Source of the DNA: Lepeophtheirus salmonis
Taxonomy: Eukaryota > Arthropoda > Copepoda > Siphonostomatoida > Caligidae
Length of the DNA: 64,000 nucleotides
Direction of reading: 5' to 3'
Assembly (NCBI RefSeq): GCF_016086655.4
Contig: NC_052134.2
Coordinates: 3,720,001-3,784,000, forward strand
The notes under the pieces were generated by a model. It saw only the letters and a list, made by a program, of their open reading frames with translations. It was not told where the DNA came from and did no database searches. Position numbers and translations under genes: made by a program. Positions 48,030 through 59,539 of this stretch are shown in pieces; within the stretch, counting starts at the first letter, position 1, and every line of letters begins with the position of its first letter.

Positions 48030-50690
48030 TAGGGTATTTCAAAAAAGGATTTTCCTTGTTATAGTGAAAATGAAAATGGAAGGTCTTTAGGTATTTATAA
48101 CCATACCCTTTAGTACGAAAATACATCCTGATAAATTACTTAACGCATAAAAAACCTGACATATCATGAAACTATAATAAAGTCCCTCTGACGCTCTGGG
48201 TAGGATGTAAAATGAGTACATGAACGGACAAATGAAGACGATTAGTCACCCAACATGTATCAGAAAAAACTTAAAAAAAATAAAATAAAGCCACTCTAAT
48301 TTCAAAAACAGTATGACAATGCCCAGTGCACTCAGTGTATATATTTTTTTAAATACACTAATGAACAAATGTTCAAAAGAAAACTTATGCATTCATTTTG
48401 GAAATGTAACTTTCATCTGCAAATATGTATAGTATTTGGTTTGGTGATGAAATAATAAATTATAGTTCACATTATGTCCATTGTTTTACGACTACGTTAT
48501 CTTTGCACTCATTACCTTCAAATATAGGTAAAAGAAAATCCATTAAGATAAAACAATATTTAATATGGGAGATTATTAGAACAATAACAATGTTCGATGG
48601 AGATAGTATGACTTTTTTTATATATAGATAAGTTTAATTCTTCAGGGGAAAGGTATTTTATATATACGAGTATATATTTTTAACATCAAGAAAAATATGA
48701 TGGATAAATTAATTTAATCAATTTAAAGGTATGAAATGCTTTTATACCTAGACTATGACATATATTGGAGATACTTTTTTGAGTCCAAAATAGTTAATAA
48801 ACTATTTTCTCTATTACGCCCACATGAACAGCTGTTGTACCGCAAAAAAACGCGTTGTCTATTTTTACCATTTAAATTGCACAAAATACCTACAAGTGCA
48901 CATCATCTTTGTTCCTGATTAAAAGACAACGAGTGCATGTTATCGAAAGGATGTATAATGAACAACTAACGGAGTAGAGTGACATTTGTACCTGGACTTA
49001 CTCCCCATTAGTGTGTGTTTATATTAAAATCCGTTTGTTGGGGATGGGATGAGGCCAGATAAAATTGCAAATGTTTAAAATATCTACCCTTTAATGCGTA
49101 CTACTTTCTCTAAGAGCAAAGAGTTCAAGCTTGGTTTTAACACATTCATTGTTTTCTTCATATCACACCCCATAAATTAGATTTTTTATTTTTATCTTTT
49201 GTTCAGAAATGCCGAATTGCTCTAACAAATTAAGATAATAAACTGGCTGTTCCTGTCGATGTTAATTATACAAAATGAGTGACTTTCTCCATAGAACATC
49301 TCAAAAGTTGGATTTGTAATTATTCAAAAAACACTTGCTTTTGCCACTTTTTTGATGGAATAATATTGTTTGTAATACTGTTAGGTAATAAATGTAAAAA
49401 ACTTGCATTTTCTCCTTTTAATGATAAAATTAACTCTCAATTGGTAGTTGGATTCTTGAAGTTTTTGATGTAAATTTTGTCTTTAAACTGCTCAAATCGA
49501 GGATTGGAAGATGCATGTCTCAAAGACGATACTTATCACTTTCTTTAGTTGAATACAAAAACAAATAGTATGTATAGTTAAATCCGGATATAAGAAAAAA
49601 TACGCTTATAGTCAAAGTTATCTAGGATATTATTTTTTTACTACATAAAATACTTCCCATAGGGGAAAGATGAAATACAAATCCTCAATAAGTCAGCTTT
49701 TAGTTCCTTATTTGACATCAACTCCATAGAATTCCCATTTTTTTCTTTCTTATACGTACAAATTGTAAGGTGACACTCACATTTATCTTCCGTATGTATA
49801 TTTTTAAATTCATTTCACATTGCTTCTCAATCAATACAGATGGACAATATGCGTGCCCCCCCCCCGCCCTAAAAACACTTTCCCTGAAAAATAAGCTTAT
49901 AATCTTCGACGATCTCTCAAAAATAGGATCCAATAAATCACTGAGTGCCTCCAAACAGGGACTTTCAAAATTAAATATGCATCCAAATTTTTAATATATA
50001 CTTTGGGTATAAGAAAAATTGGAATATGGTTAACTTTTCATCTGAAAAAAAACCAAACAGTGTCCTTTATCCAGATTTGACTGTATATATTTATATTGAC
50101 ACACCTATAAGAAAAATTAATAAATATCTTAAAAGTCAATAATTTTTCTTAAAAGTTGCACCTTTATCTTTGTTTTTTATGACTTAAATATATATATTTA
50201 TAATATAGGATTTTATTATTCTTTTAGTAAAACAATTTATTCGTGGACTCTCAGAGGGAGACGCTCAAATAATGTATTTAATGATATAAATAAATTTTAT
50301 CAAAAATTTCAAATTTTAGGAGTTTATTTCAATAAAAATATTTAGCATTTTTTGATCAGGAATGCTACATTTTACCTACTTAAGAAAAGACAATTAAAAC
50401 ACACAAAAAATATACAAGAAAGATCTTGATGTATTTGAAGATTCCTTAAAAAAGATCACCAAATCCATAATAGCTAAATGTTTAATAAAAGCAATGGATT
50501 GTACTGACGATTTCGAGACATTGCATATGTAAAGATTTGGGGGGTGTTTTTTGACATATTTTCTGTTGAAGCCTAAAAAAGAAGTATATTTAGGTTTGGA
50601 AAATTTAAATTCGTATTCCCTGCCTTATAACTAAGTATATCATAGATTTGATAAGGCGGTGTAAAGGAGTGAGTGTATACAACAAACACT
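48030..50690. other. AT-rich intergenic sequence
   Basis: Has a C9-10 run near 49856 and several A/T tracts. No frame with splice support, no terminal repeats and no RNA gene. Confidence 0.4.
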
Positions 50691-50749
50691 TTTTCAACAG
50701 TATTGCGCTGGGCCGTTCAATTGTGAATTAAAGGTGCGTCTAGTATATA

Positions 50750-51000
50750 TTTTTACTAGCTGAAAGGGAAAAATACATCTAAAGAGACCAAAAAAATGGG
50801 CAATGGATACGGGGCCAATACTTTTTCGGTTGGTGTTACACACCAGTTGTTCGAGGGAATTTTTCCCGCTCAATTATGCTTTCTAGTATGAACAGCTCGA
50901 CCGTTTGAAGCTGAAGATCGAACATAAGGGCCCAGCATTGGTGAATAGGAGACAACAAGACATCATCAAGCCAACACTATGCCATACACATAAATTGGAG
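50750..51000 (+). pseudogene. Fragment of a different (DD34D-type) mariner transposase
   Basis: A plus-strand segment reads EQLDRLKLKIEHKGPALVNR (about 50890-50950). This is the stretch just before the HDNARPHT catalytic block in classical irritans/Hsmar-type mariners. A degraded upstream part and a very degraded His-x-Arg-Pro-His remnant follow. Everything else is missing. It is distinct from the maT-like copies that dominate the window. Confidence 0.7.
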
Positions 51001-51571
51001 GATTGTAACAGTTCTTATAAATCCTTGAAATAAAGTGGTAAATACGAAATAACTTTTTCTCCAACCCATTTTTTTAAAACAACAAATTAAACGGATTTAA
51101 AGACAAGCAAAGGCCTCAAAGCAGTAGTAGTTGCTGTGTTACCCGTGTTTGTATTATAACTTTTCTTTCTCAAGGGATTAGGAGATGAAAGAGGAAAAAT
51201 GAAAAGGTATGTATAAACATTATTAGGTAATGTGATTATTTTAAAACAAAACACATAAAAGACACATGCCTTTTGATCTAAAAAAGTGTAGTTTGCATTT
51301 TATTGTAAGGATTATCATCAAATTCAAAAGATATAATTTGAATTTTTTATCAAACCAAGAACTGCATAGATAACATCTGATTCTCCATTTATTAGCAATG
51401 ATTTATAAAGAGTGCGCTAGCTATCAGTGTCACAAAAAGGATTATTTTAAACGCAATTTTCTCTCCAACTAGTTATAAAGTCAAGAAAAATAAAATCAGA
51501 TTATAAAAACTTGATGGATTCTATTTTATTTTATTAAATAAAATTACCTCTAGCCTCAATTATAGTCTCTA

Positions 51572-52778
51572 CCGGGCCGTGCAAAATTATTTACCGATGA
51601 TGTAAATATACTTTTTAAGTAGGTTTAGTATCTACCAATCTGATTGTTTCGTATTGTTACTGTTAAAATAAACAAAAATCCTTCCTGTGAGAGCGTAACA
51701 ACTTCAACACGTGAGACCATGTACAATCAGGAAACAAAGAAGATCGAAATTGCAGCCCTCCTCCGAGCGGGAGTGCCTCATAACAACATTAAGGTTGGGG
51801 CCTCGTTGAAGACAATTTACAACGTTTCCAAGCGCTTGGAGGCTGGGGGGGATCTCAAACATTCCCCTGGGGCTGGCAGGAAGCCCACTGTCTCAACAAG
51901 GCAAATAAAGGCAGTGTTCAAGAGGACTCCCAACAGGTCCATTGCCGACATGGCCAGAAAGATGGGAACGTCGACATCAACTATTTCAAGGGCATTGAAA
52001 AGGGCTGGAGGAAAGTCCCTGAGGCGTACTGAACGCCCTCTGCTAACTGAACGTCAGTGAGAAGTCAGACTTGAGCGTGCCAAGAAAATCTTGAATGATA
52101 TCAAGAGCTCATCTGGATGCATCATCATTTTTTCAGATGAGAAAACTTTTAGGGTTGATCCTGTTTTCAACAGGCAAAATGACCGTGTTGTGAGCTTTGG
52201 GAATGTTTGGAGATCCAACGGGAAGGCCATGAAGCCGGTATGGTTCCCCACTGGCTCAGATTAACAGCAGAGGATTATGTGAAGATTCTGGCGTCCAAGG
52301 TCCTTCCGTGGATCAAATCCATAGTCGGCAACTCTCCTTGGGGTTTTCAACAAGATGGAGCATCCAACCAGGCTTCCAAGAAAGCTCAGGAGTGGCTCAA
52401 GGACAACATGAACTTTTGGCCAAGGACTACTGGCCCCTCAGAGCCCAGATCTGAACGCACTAGACTTCCCTATCTAGGCGCACGTGGAGACCAAGGCCTG
52501 CAAAAAACGACACAAGAGCATAAATGCCTTAAAGGCTGCTGTCAACAAGGCCTGTGTCTCCATGGACACCGATTACATCCAGCAAGTCTGTGGCAGCTTC
52601 AGACGTCGCCTGACCAGTGTCATTGAGTCAAATGGTGGCTACATTGATTAAATTTGATCACAAACTATTTTATTATTCTAAAAATGTATGAATAAATTGT
52701 TTCTCAAGTCATTCAAATGTCATTATTGTCCGCAATATGTTCTGAACAAAAATCGGTAAATAATTCTGCACGGCCCGG
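51572..52778 (+). mobile_element. Nested complete-length mariner-like element (1207 bp)
   Basis: The ends read CCGGGCCGTGCAAAATTATT (left) and CCGGGCCGTGCAGAATTATT (right, minus), with TA at 51570-51571 and 52779-52780. It sits inside the older element at 51408-53160. One mismatch in the first 25 bases of the TIRs suggests a younger age than its host element. Its transposase is broken. Confidence 0.92.
51719..52651 (+). pseudogene. Mariner-like transposase of the nested element
   Basis: The ATG at 51719 opens 113 codons. First comes an HTH (GASLKTIYNVSKRLEAGG), then a basic linker (GAGRKPTVSTRQIK), then a second HTH (SIADMARKMGTSTSTISRAL) ending ...LLTERQ at a TGA (52058). Reading through, the first catalytic Asp is in IIIFSDEKTFRVD, followed by a deletion after KPVWFP and a frameshift. 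The second is in GFQQDGASNQ (about 52350) and the third in SPDLNALDF (another frame, about 52445). The C-terminus NGGYID ends at 52651. At least one nonsense, one deletion and two frameshift lesions are present. Confidence 0.88.
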
Positions 52779-53164
52779 TATACGAGGCCTTCGCCACTTG
52801 GTCCCTTGGCAAATCATGTAATTATTTCTTGATCCGACGGATGTATTCGTGTTTGGTTATTGGGGTTCGGTTGGTTTGTCGTTCAATCGCAGTCTGAACA
52901 AAAAAATCCATCGGATTCAGATCCGTCAGTTTGGAGGCTAAAAGTCGTGGAAGATGAAGTTGTCAAAATTATCTTGTAGTCATTTGAGACTTTTTTTTCG
53001 AGGTGTGGCAGGGAACCAAGTTATTTAGAGGCCTCAAATACCTTCCTAACCTGCTAAACGAACAATCTAACAAAAAAAAAAAAAAAATCTGCAGCCTATG
53101 TGCCAGTGTTTGCCCACAAGAGTGCACCAAAATGGCGGCACAGATAGCTTGTGTACCCTTTATA

Positions 53165-54075
53165 TATCTATGTCTTGTACCAGTTTTAACTTGTATAAAC
53201 AGATTGTGTAAGTTGAATATAGCTTTATTCAGATACAAAGTTGATCATTTTAATTACTAGTTATTAGGGATGTCCCACGAGGGAAGCTCGTCAATTGGTA
53301 CTCGAATATTATTGAAGTAAACCAATTTGGAAAACAAAAACTTATGTACCTTATCAGGTGAATATTTACTCTTAACTTGTTAAAAAACTCGTAACTTGTC
53401 AAAAAATGGGAAGAAATATGCTTAATCCGAGCCGGGTAAGAAAGTTGATGTATTTAATCGGAATCTTGTTATTAAAAATGGGATTTTTGTAAAGAAAAAA
53501 CTAAGTATAGCGATTAAAAAAGGAAATAAGCTTGTTGCATATCCTTTTTTTTGGTTTTCTGCTCATAATTTAATCAGCTGTGCTGTGTTAATATCTCCCT
53601 CTAAATTATTACATTTAAACGTATAAAAACTTTTTATTTTTCATCATATCTTAGCTTTGCATTATATTAGTAAGCATCAGTGCCACAAAAAATATATTGA
53701 ATAAAGTGGGTTCACTGAAGTGCTTATACACACTTTAGAACGCATATTTTCTTCCTTTTTTAAATATTATTATTATCCTTACGTAGTATAATGCAACAAT
53801 AATATAATGTTCTACAAAATACTTATGAAGTAGTAATTTTTATCAAGTATAATCCACAATTACGTCATAAACATATTGACCATCCATAGAATATTCATTT
53901 ATTGCATTGATCTCGGTCCTCACAAAATATACTCGAAATGGTTATTTAAAACTAATTTTTTGATGGTATTTTGAATAATTTGATAATACAAGTTAGAGCT
54001 TTTGCACAATCGTACAAGTTTTATTCTTTTTTTTATTTTAACAAAAGACAATTTGTCATCGCCAATACTTTACTA
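53165..54075. other. AT-rich intergenic sequence
   Basis: No supported feature apart from the A-run region near 53071. Confidence 0.35.
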
Positions 54076-54078
54076 CTG

Positions 54079-54411
54079 CTATAGAGACAATAAACCAAAC
54101 AATATATATATAGGGGCTAGTAAAAAAACAAACCCATTATTTTCTATAATTCTTTTTCCATTCATATTTATATCTTTGTAAAGGAAAACTGTGCTTCGTA
54201 CATGAAGGTAGGAATCGTCGATTTCCATTATTCTATCCATACTTTCGAAAGTTAAACTTCCAAAGCGTGTTGTACCTTTGACATCCAAAATTACTGAGAG
54301 GGAATCGACGAGACCAAAATTTGCATGCTTATTGGGCTTTCTTGAAGAAAAACTGTTAAACATAAGGGGTTTCTCTTTGTTGGTGTCTATCTTTGACGGA
54401 CGCTCATACAA
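54079..54411 (-). other. 110-codon open frame, possible exon fused to a mariner 5' end
   Basis: The minus-strand frame contains KPNKHANFGLVDSLSVILDV, TTRFGSLTFESMDRI and DDSYLHVRSTVFLYKD, ending with a hydrophobic tail before a TAG at 54079. Composition is protein-like. An acceptor-like TTTAACAG lies inside at about 54359. The VILDV...FGSLTFE pattern is faintly like a G8 domain, but I would not rely on it. The first ~30 codons match, at DNA level, a second site at 60.9-61.04 kb, so that part belongs to a repeat. The part below ~54360 may be a genuine exon or a gene fragment. Confidence 0.35.
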
Positions 54412-54540
54412 TACTGAGTCAAAAAATCATAAAACTGTCTGATGTTTTTTCAGTACGATGTAGTTATCTTCCCAAATCCATCCAGCATAAACTAATCGCT
54501 AAAGCCATCTATTGGAAAAATAATGGACTATACCTGTTTT
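54360..54540 (-). repeat. Mariner-type 5' end shared with 60860-61045
   Basis: From TCCATTATTTTTCC and GATGGCTTTAG through AGTTTATGCTGGA, GACTCAGTATTGT and GTCAAAGAT-GACACCA, this minus-strand stretch aligns with plus-strand 60868-61040. The layout (an end followed by a ~150-base leader and a start-like [A]TGGACACC) resembles the 5' end of a mariner. An in-frame TGA occurs at the same place in both copies, which argues against the open frame through it being real. Confidence 0.5.
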
Positions 54541-54591
54541 TACATTAACATTATAGCTTTATGTATGACATTCTATGACTCATGACGTTAC

Positions 54592-55375
54592 GAAGAATAT
54601 TTTATAATGAATATTTTCATGTATTTTCCTTGCCTTATCCTCGCAGAATTTATAGTACACATAGTCACTCTATAAAAAGTTTCTGCCTCTTTAATAAGTA
54701 AAAAAGAAACAAAATTGGCATACAAAATGCACGTATATACAGATTGAATAGTTCGAGAGCAGTATATTACGTTCCTCAAAGGAGTAATATGTAAAGTTTT
54801 TATCGAAGGAAAAACTTTGGCGAGCAGAGATGGATAAACCATTTTTCTTCTAGGAAAAATGAAAATATCTAAATGCTCTTAATTATTTATCGATGAAATA
54901 AACCAACAGTACAATTCTTTTCTTCGTAGTCATTTACAAAATTTGTTGTACTAATTACTTAAGGCTAATATTTTAACAAATAAATTAAATATATTTTTAA
55001 AATAAAAATGACCAACGGATTTTTGCCCTTTCTTTAGTGTACACGGATACTTAGAACTACAGGGCCTTGTAACTTGAAGTCCATTACCCTCTCACTTTTT
55101 CGTAATTTACAATACAAATATAATAGTAAAAACATGAGTTCAGTTATGGCCCCGTTGGCTACTCCAATACTAATATGTAGTATGATTGTACATTAGGCGG
55201 CATGAGAAACACAACACTTCGAATAATAACGTGTCGAATCATCTCGACGGTTGGATTTTGTGTAAAAACTTTGGAGATGCCTACACACGTGATCTCTCCA
55301 AACGGTGTGCCCCTGATACCCCTCAATGTACATTTATTATACAAGTTTCTTAATTGGTATCCTCATTACACCAAT
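54592..55375 (-). other. Cluster of candidate short exons, unrecognised gene
   Basis: Three minus-strand segments have splice-like borders and protein-like content. One is about 55375-55192 (RGTPFGEITCVGISKVFTQN, then MPPN before GTACAA). The next is 54849-54733 (acceptor TTTTTCCTAG, NGLSISARQSFSFDKNFTYY, SFEERNILLSNYS). The third is 54669-54592 (acceptor TTTTTATAG, SDYVYYKFCEDKARKIHENI, donor GTAACG). Phases can be made to agree (all phase 0), with introns of 63-340 bases, but the 54733 donor (GTGCAT) is weak. The plus strand is also open across 55202-55393. Function unknown. It could be a decayed gene. Confidence 0.35.
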
Positions 55376-55543
55376 AATGGGTATATTGTATAAGTTTGCC
55401 CGCCTGTCACCTTTTATCTTTTTATCTCCAAATTGGAGACAACAACAGCAGATAGTCTAAAATATTGTAACCTTATATTATTGGAGTATGAGTTTCCATG
55501 TAAGATTAGAGACAAGCATTACATTTGTACTGTATATTACTAT

Positions 55544-55831
55544 TTATGTATGTTTATTGTAATTTTCTGCTTCGTTTGCAAAAGGATTTGATGATGACAT
55601 AGACGCCCTTCCATGATTACGTTCATCCTGTAATTATACAGTAATGGTTTATTGTAGATACAAGAAAAAGTCACAGTGCCTTGCTTAATGAAATGTGAGT
55701 GTCCCTTTCCACCTACACCAAGAATATATTCTTTACCTTGCGAAGTTATATCCTTATTAATAAAAGGTTGTGATAATTGAATTTCAACTCCCTGCCACCC
55801 ATTTCGAGATAGAAAGATAAAGTATGAAATG
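55544..55831 (-). other. Two candidate 3'-terminal exons, unrecognised gene
   Basis: Minus-strand exon 55831-55717 (acceptor TTTGCCAG; RNGWQGVEIQLSQPFINKDI, TSQGKEYILG; donor GTAGGT) joins in phase 0 to 55627-55544 (acceptor TAATTACAG; DERNHGRASMSSSNPFANEA, ending NKHT and TAA) across an 89-base intron. Alternatively the frame of the first exon stays open through the intron to 55540. Both readings give protein-like sequence. Upstream exons would lie at higher coordinates but I could not find them. The family is not recognised. Confidence 0.4.
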
Positions 55832-55849
55832 CTGGCAAACTTATACAAA

Positions 55850-56490
55850 CTTAAAACAAAAAAAAATAAAATATGTATTTGTGTGTCACCTGTGAATCTA
55901 TCTACTCATCTTTTTTATCTTTGTTTTGAATCATCTCTTATAACTTATATCGTGCTGCTGTGAATATATCTACTACATATGTATAATAATTTTTTAATCA
56001 CAATTGAAGAGAGTGACTTCATTGGGTTATTCCTAATTAATTTTGGGCTTTTTTATTTTAATTTTGTATGAATAAAAAGGTTGAGAGATACAATGGATAT
56101 TTTCCTATTATAAGCCTGTTACTTCTAACTCAATATTTTAACATATGTGAGCAATCTTTTACCGCATTATATTTTTTCCAAGTGCATTAAATATATTAGA
56201 GTAATCATATTTTCATTTCCAAAAAAGAGGGCACTAGGATCAATCAATGTCAGTGTTGAGGGGTGGGGAGTAAGGATTTTTAAATTAATTTGGATTCTTA
56301 ATTTTTGGAAAAGGTATTTATGATCTTGATAACGCATAAAACAAGATATTTAATTGGTTTATAAACTAGTTCTCCGGAGTGGGTGTAAAAAAAAAGAAAA
56401 AGAGAAACTACTAAAATATGTAAGTCAATATTTTGGATAAATACTCAAATTTTTTTCAATACTATCTGAACCCACCGAGTTCCCCCGTCT
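55850..56490. other. AT-rich intergenic sequence
   Basis: No supported feature. Confidence 0.35.
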
Positions 56491-56495
56491 AATGA

Positions 56496-56503
56496 TATAA
56501 ATA
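56496..56503 (+). promoter_or_regulatory. TATA-box-like sequence
   Basis: TATAAATA, 36 bases upstream of an ATG (56532) whose first codons (MIKFSFLLHLLLLFL) look like a signal peptide. In an AT-rich genome such words are frequent, so the support comes only from this spacing. Confidence 0.25.
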
Positions 56504-56531
56504 GCCACACATGTCTGAGCATCTTTGACTC

Positions 56532-56680
56532 ATGATCAAATTCAGTTTTCTTTTACATTTACTCTTGTTGTTTTTATAGTCATTTCTACCAAGGAAAATC
56601 TTGTTCAAATAGCAAAAGCCTGGTCTGAAAAAAATATGAAAGCTAATCCCTTATGCGAATGTACAATTTTTCTTTTCTAA
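56532..56680 (+). other. Possible small secreted-peptide gene or decayed gene
   Basis: The ATG at 56532 encodes a signal-peptide-like run (MIKFSFLLHLLLLFL) that hits TAG after 15 codons. That TAG forms part of an acceptor-like TTTTTATAG, and after it (56580-56680) another frame reads ISTKENLVQIAKAWSEKN and MKANPLCECTIFLF to a TAA. Either the two belong to one gene with a frameshift, or the second is an exon spliced to an unseen upstream exon. A further coding-like stretch (SNLKATCQTQLNTSSSFKVN) lies at 56966-57030. The family is unknown. Confidence 0.25.
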
Positions 56681-57129
56681 GGAAAACTTTTGTTTGGTTC
56701 TGTTTTGGCGGTAATCCTTATTAAAAAATGTTAAATACATAAGCAAATAGTGGAACTTTAATTAATTTTCATTAAGATCTACAAATCCTATTTTTAAAGC
56801 AAGGCATCTCAAAGTTCAGACTATAACCTATTTCCATATGTCTAATATTATGTTTTGTAAAGTAAGCATTTGACGGAAGAGAACAAGATTTATGTATAAA
56901 GTGAAACAAAATTGAATATATAGACACCCTGGCACTTGGGAGAGAAAAATATAGACTCTTTTCAGTCTAGTAACTTAAAGGCTACTTGCCAAACACAATT
57001 AAATACATCCAGTAGTTTTAAAGTCAACAAATACGTCTTTGAGATACAGATGGAGCTCTACATACATATATCTATTAAATTAAGTTCAATTAGATTTTTG
57101 TGGTGCTTTTATTCAAACCTAAAATAACT

Positions 57130-58550
57130 GAATTGAATTTTTCGAAATAAATTAAGATTATAAAAAAACCATTAACTAATTTCACTTCCTCCGATCCAAA
57201 AGTAGTCAACGTTTTTCTAAAAACCTACATTATTTTCTTTTAACAAAGAAAGTATTTGCTTTTTTATTCTAGTGAACTACACAAGGCATGATATTTGTAA
57301 TACAATTGGAAATTATTTCTATGACTATAACAAAAACAGACATGCTGCTTTAACATTGCTACAATATATGAACATATTGCTTTTAAATTATCACTACTTG
57401 CGCTCACCAGAATATCATTATTTTTTACATCTCTAATTTCGTCTCAGTTCCTTAAGAATAATATTTTTCAGAGTCCTTTCTGTTACAATATACCTACGTT
57501 TTTTTCAATGAGAGACGAGTGATTCTCAATAATTGAGAATTTTGGGTATTGGGTAATTTTGGACTTATAATAACTATTAATTAATCCCAAATAATATTAA
57601 ATACATGGAATGAATACTCCTTTTGATTTAATTTTAATTTCTAAGTTATTTTAGTTCTGTTATTGTGACATTCGTTATACAATTGTTTTAATTGAATTAT
57701 CTCTTTCATTTGCTAATTATTCTAGAACCAGTAAAATAGGAAAAATAACCTTCAGTTGGTCAAAAAAAAAAAAAAAATCAATCCTATGATTGAGTAAATA
57801 AATAATAGGATTGATCTAATTTGTACAATGTTTGACAAATAAAACACAGAGTATTAAAGAACAAATACGGTTGATACCACTATTTTAAAACTTTCCGTTT
57901 CTAGTTTAATTAGAAATGAATATAACCTACATCATCTAAAACTAAATATATATTAATAATTAAAATATGGAATAAAATGTATAATTTATATAAGTTTATT
58001 TATCAGTATTAAATTATTATTTTTTGGCTTTATTGATTATTGCTATTTTGCCTAGGTTATTTATTATTACTATCAAATGACCTTGCAAGTTGGTATATTT
58101 TTTTTAATAAATGCTAAATATAATTGTATATATTGTAGCTATAACAACTAAAAAAATGCATATAAAATATTTTTGTTTGTTTTGGCCCTGACCTAATAAT
58201 TATTCGAAATTTTCTATCGATTGGAATATGTGTATACAATCAAACTTGTATTAGGGGATAGAACAAGGGAAATGGAAAAAGTGGAAATAACCTCTTAAAC
58301 CAGGTTTGGTATTTTGGAACAATTCAAATGTTGAAAATAGTGAATAAAAGAATTGAATAAATTATTACATTAACGTCTAGGCAGTAATTACTAATGAAAT
58401 AACATTCATTCTCCGATATAGATGGAGAAAAAAGAAAGAAAGAAGGTAACTCTTATTAATAATGACATACTTTTTACCAGAACTATTACATGAAGGTAGA
58501 AGTAATTTTATTTATTTGTTTCCAAAATTCCTACTTGACAGCAAAATAAT
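57130..58550. other. AT-rich intergenic sequence
   Basis: Ordinary AT-rich DNA with an A15 run near 57762. No supported gene. Confidence 0.4.
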
Positions 58551-58554
58551 AAGA

Positions 58555-59534
58555 TTATTCGATAAGGCCACCCTCATAATTAATGACGGCTTCCAGCCTA
58601 CTTCTGATGACTTGGTTCAACCTGATGATATAGTCTTCCGGCAATGCATTCCAGGCTGATATGATGGATGCCTCTAGGGATGCTGTTTAGCTGTGTGATT
58701 TGTTGCTGGCAACGCCCCCAACCTGAGTCTAAATGTTGTAGTCGAATGGGTTCAGATCGGGGAGCTGGGAGCCCACGTTTGGTTTGACCAAAAGGAGATA
58801 CTATTTTTGGAGAGCCTATCCTGGCTTTTTTGGCTATGTGGTATGGAGCACTATCCTTTTGGAAAATATATGACTCAACTCAAAACACCTTATCAATCCA
58901 GGGCTTAACATGTGTCTCTAAGAGATTGATGTAATGGGCTGCATCGATTTTTTCATTGTTACGGATAAAAATCACAGGAAATTTTTGAACATTGGAAATT
59001 ATGACATACGGGAACATTGGAGAAGCAGAATGTTTGGTCTTAAATGTAAACTTGATATGGTCTGGGATGACAACAGGCCTTTTGTCACTCATGTATCGAT
59101 CCATACGGGAGTTTGAAACCCGATATTTCCTAAAAAATTTTTATTCAGAAAATAAAATTGTTGGCGTTCCAGCTTTGAGCTTGTTGAGGTGTAGTCTTGA
59201 TCTCGTGAGCCTTTTTGCTTCTGTTGAGTCATTGATGAGGTCCTAATGAACGATCCTATAGACTGTACTGGAGGTCAAGAACTTGGCCTTTGCCATGCAC
59301 GAATGGTCCTGATTTGATTTCTCTTGATCCGATCTTTGAAAGCTAAAACATAGCCTTTGTCTGAACTTACCTCTTCATCTCAGATCCTTTCTTTCTTTGG
59401 ACTTTCCCACGCTCTTCAAATAGTCTTTTTATTGCATAGATGGCGATTTGACTCAGCCCAACAGCCTTAGAGATCTCAGATACCGTCATTACACGCATTG
59501 ACATGTCGACCACAATTTGGCGTTTTACGCCCAT
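58555..59534 (-). pseudogene. Mariner-like transposase relic
   Basis: The minus-strand frame starts at ATG 59534 (MGVKRQIVVDMSMRVMTVSE, then ISKAVGLSQIAIYAIKRL, an HTH) and meets a stop after ~57 codons. Frameshifted pieces follow. 58880-59104 holds SDKRPVVIPDHIKF, FPVIFIRNNEKIDAAHYI and PWIDKVF, then the second catalytic Asp in IFQKDSAPYHIAKKA, the third in PDLNPFDY (about 58740), and the C-terminus EAVINYEGGLIE at 58557. The second and third Asp survive. The first could not be placed. TIRs were not found. Confidence 0.82.
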
Positions 59535-59539
59535 TTTGT

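Larger units (their letters stand above)
51408..53160 (-). mobile_element. Older deleted mariner split by a nested mariner
   Basis: TA at 51406-51407 and 53161-53162 bound this element. Its 51408-51571 segment (minus) aligns word for word with the 3' end of the copy at 24875-25551 (ATAATTGAGGCTAGAGGTAA against GTAATTGAGGCTGGAGGTGA, and CAATTTTCTCTCC in the end region). Its right end AAGGGTACACAAGCTATC matches that family's TIR. Between them a younger element (51572-52778) has inserted. The remaining transposase codons (52790-53000) read TDLNPMDFFVQ and IERQTNRTP on the minus strand. Without the insert it would be about 545 bp, so it was already internally deleted. Confidence 0.8.

Noticed and set aside
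53003..53260. Open frames on both strands around an A15 run
   Set aside because: They cross the end of a dead mariner and contain poly-Lys/poly-Phe from the homopolymer. Not a gene.
54427..54429. In-frame TGA as a selenocysteine or recoding site
   Set aside because: The same TGA occurs in a second, clearly non-coding copy at 60.99 kb, and the surrounding sequence looks like a transposon leader.
55202..55393. Plus-strand 63-codon frame as a gene
   Set aside because: It is protein-like, but the minus strand here has splice-like borders in phase with neighbouring candidates. Only one can be real and the minus reading has more context, though this remains unsettled.
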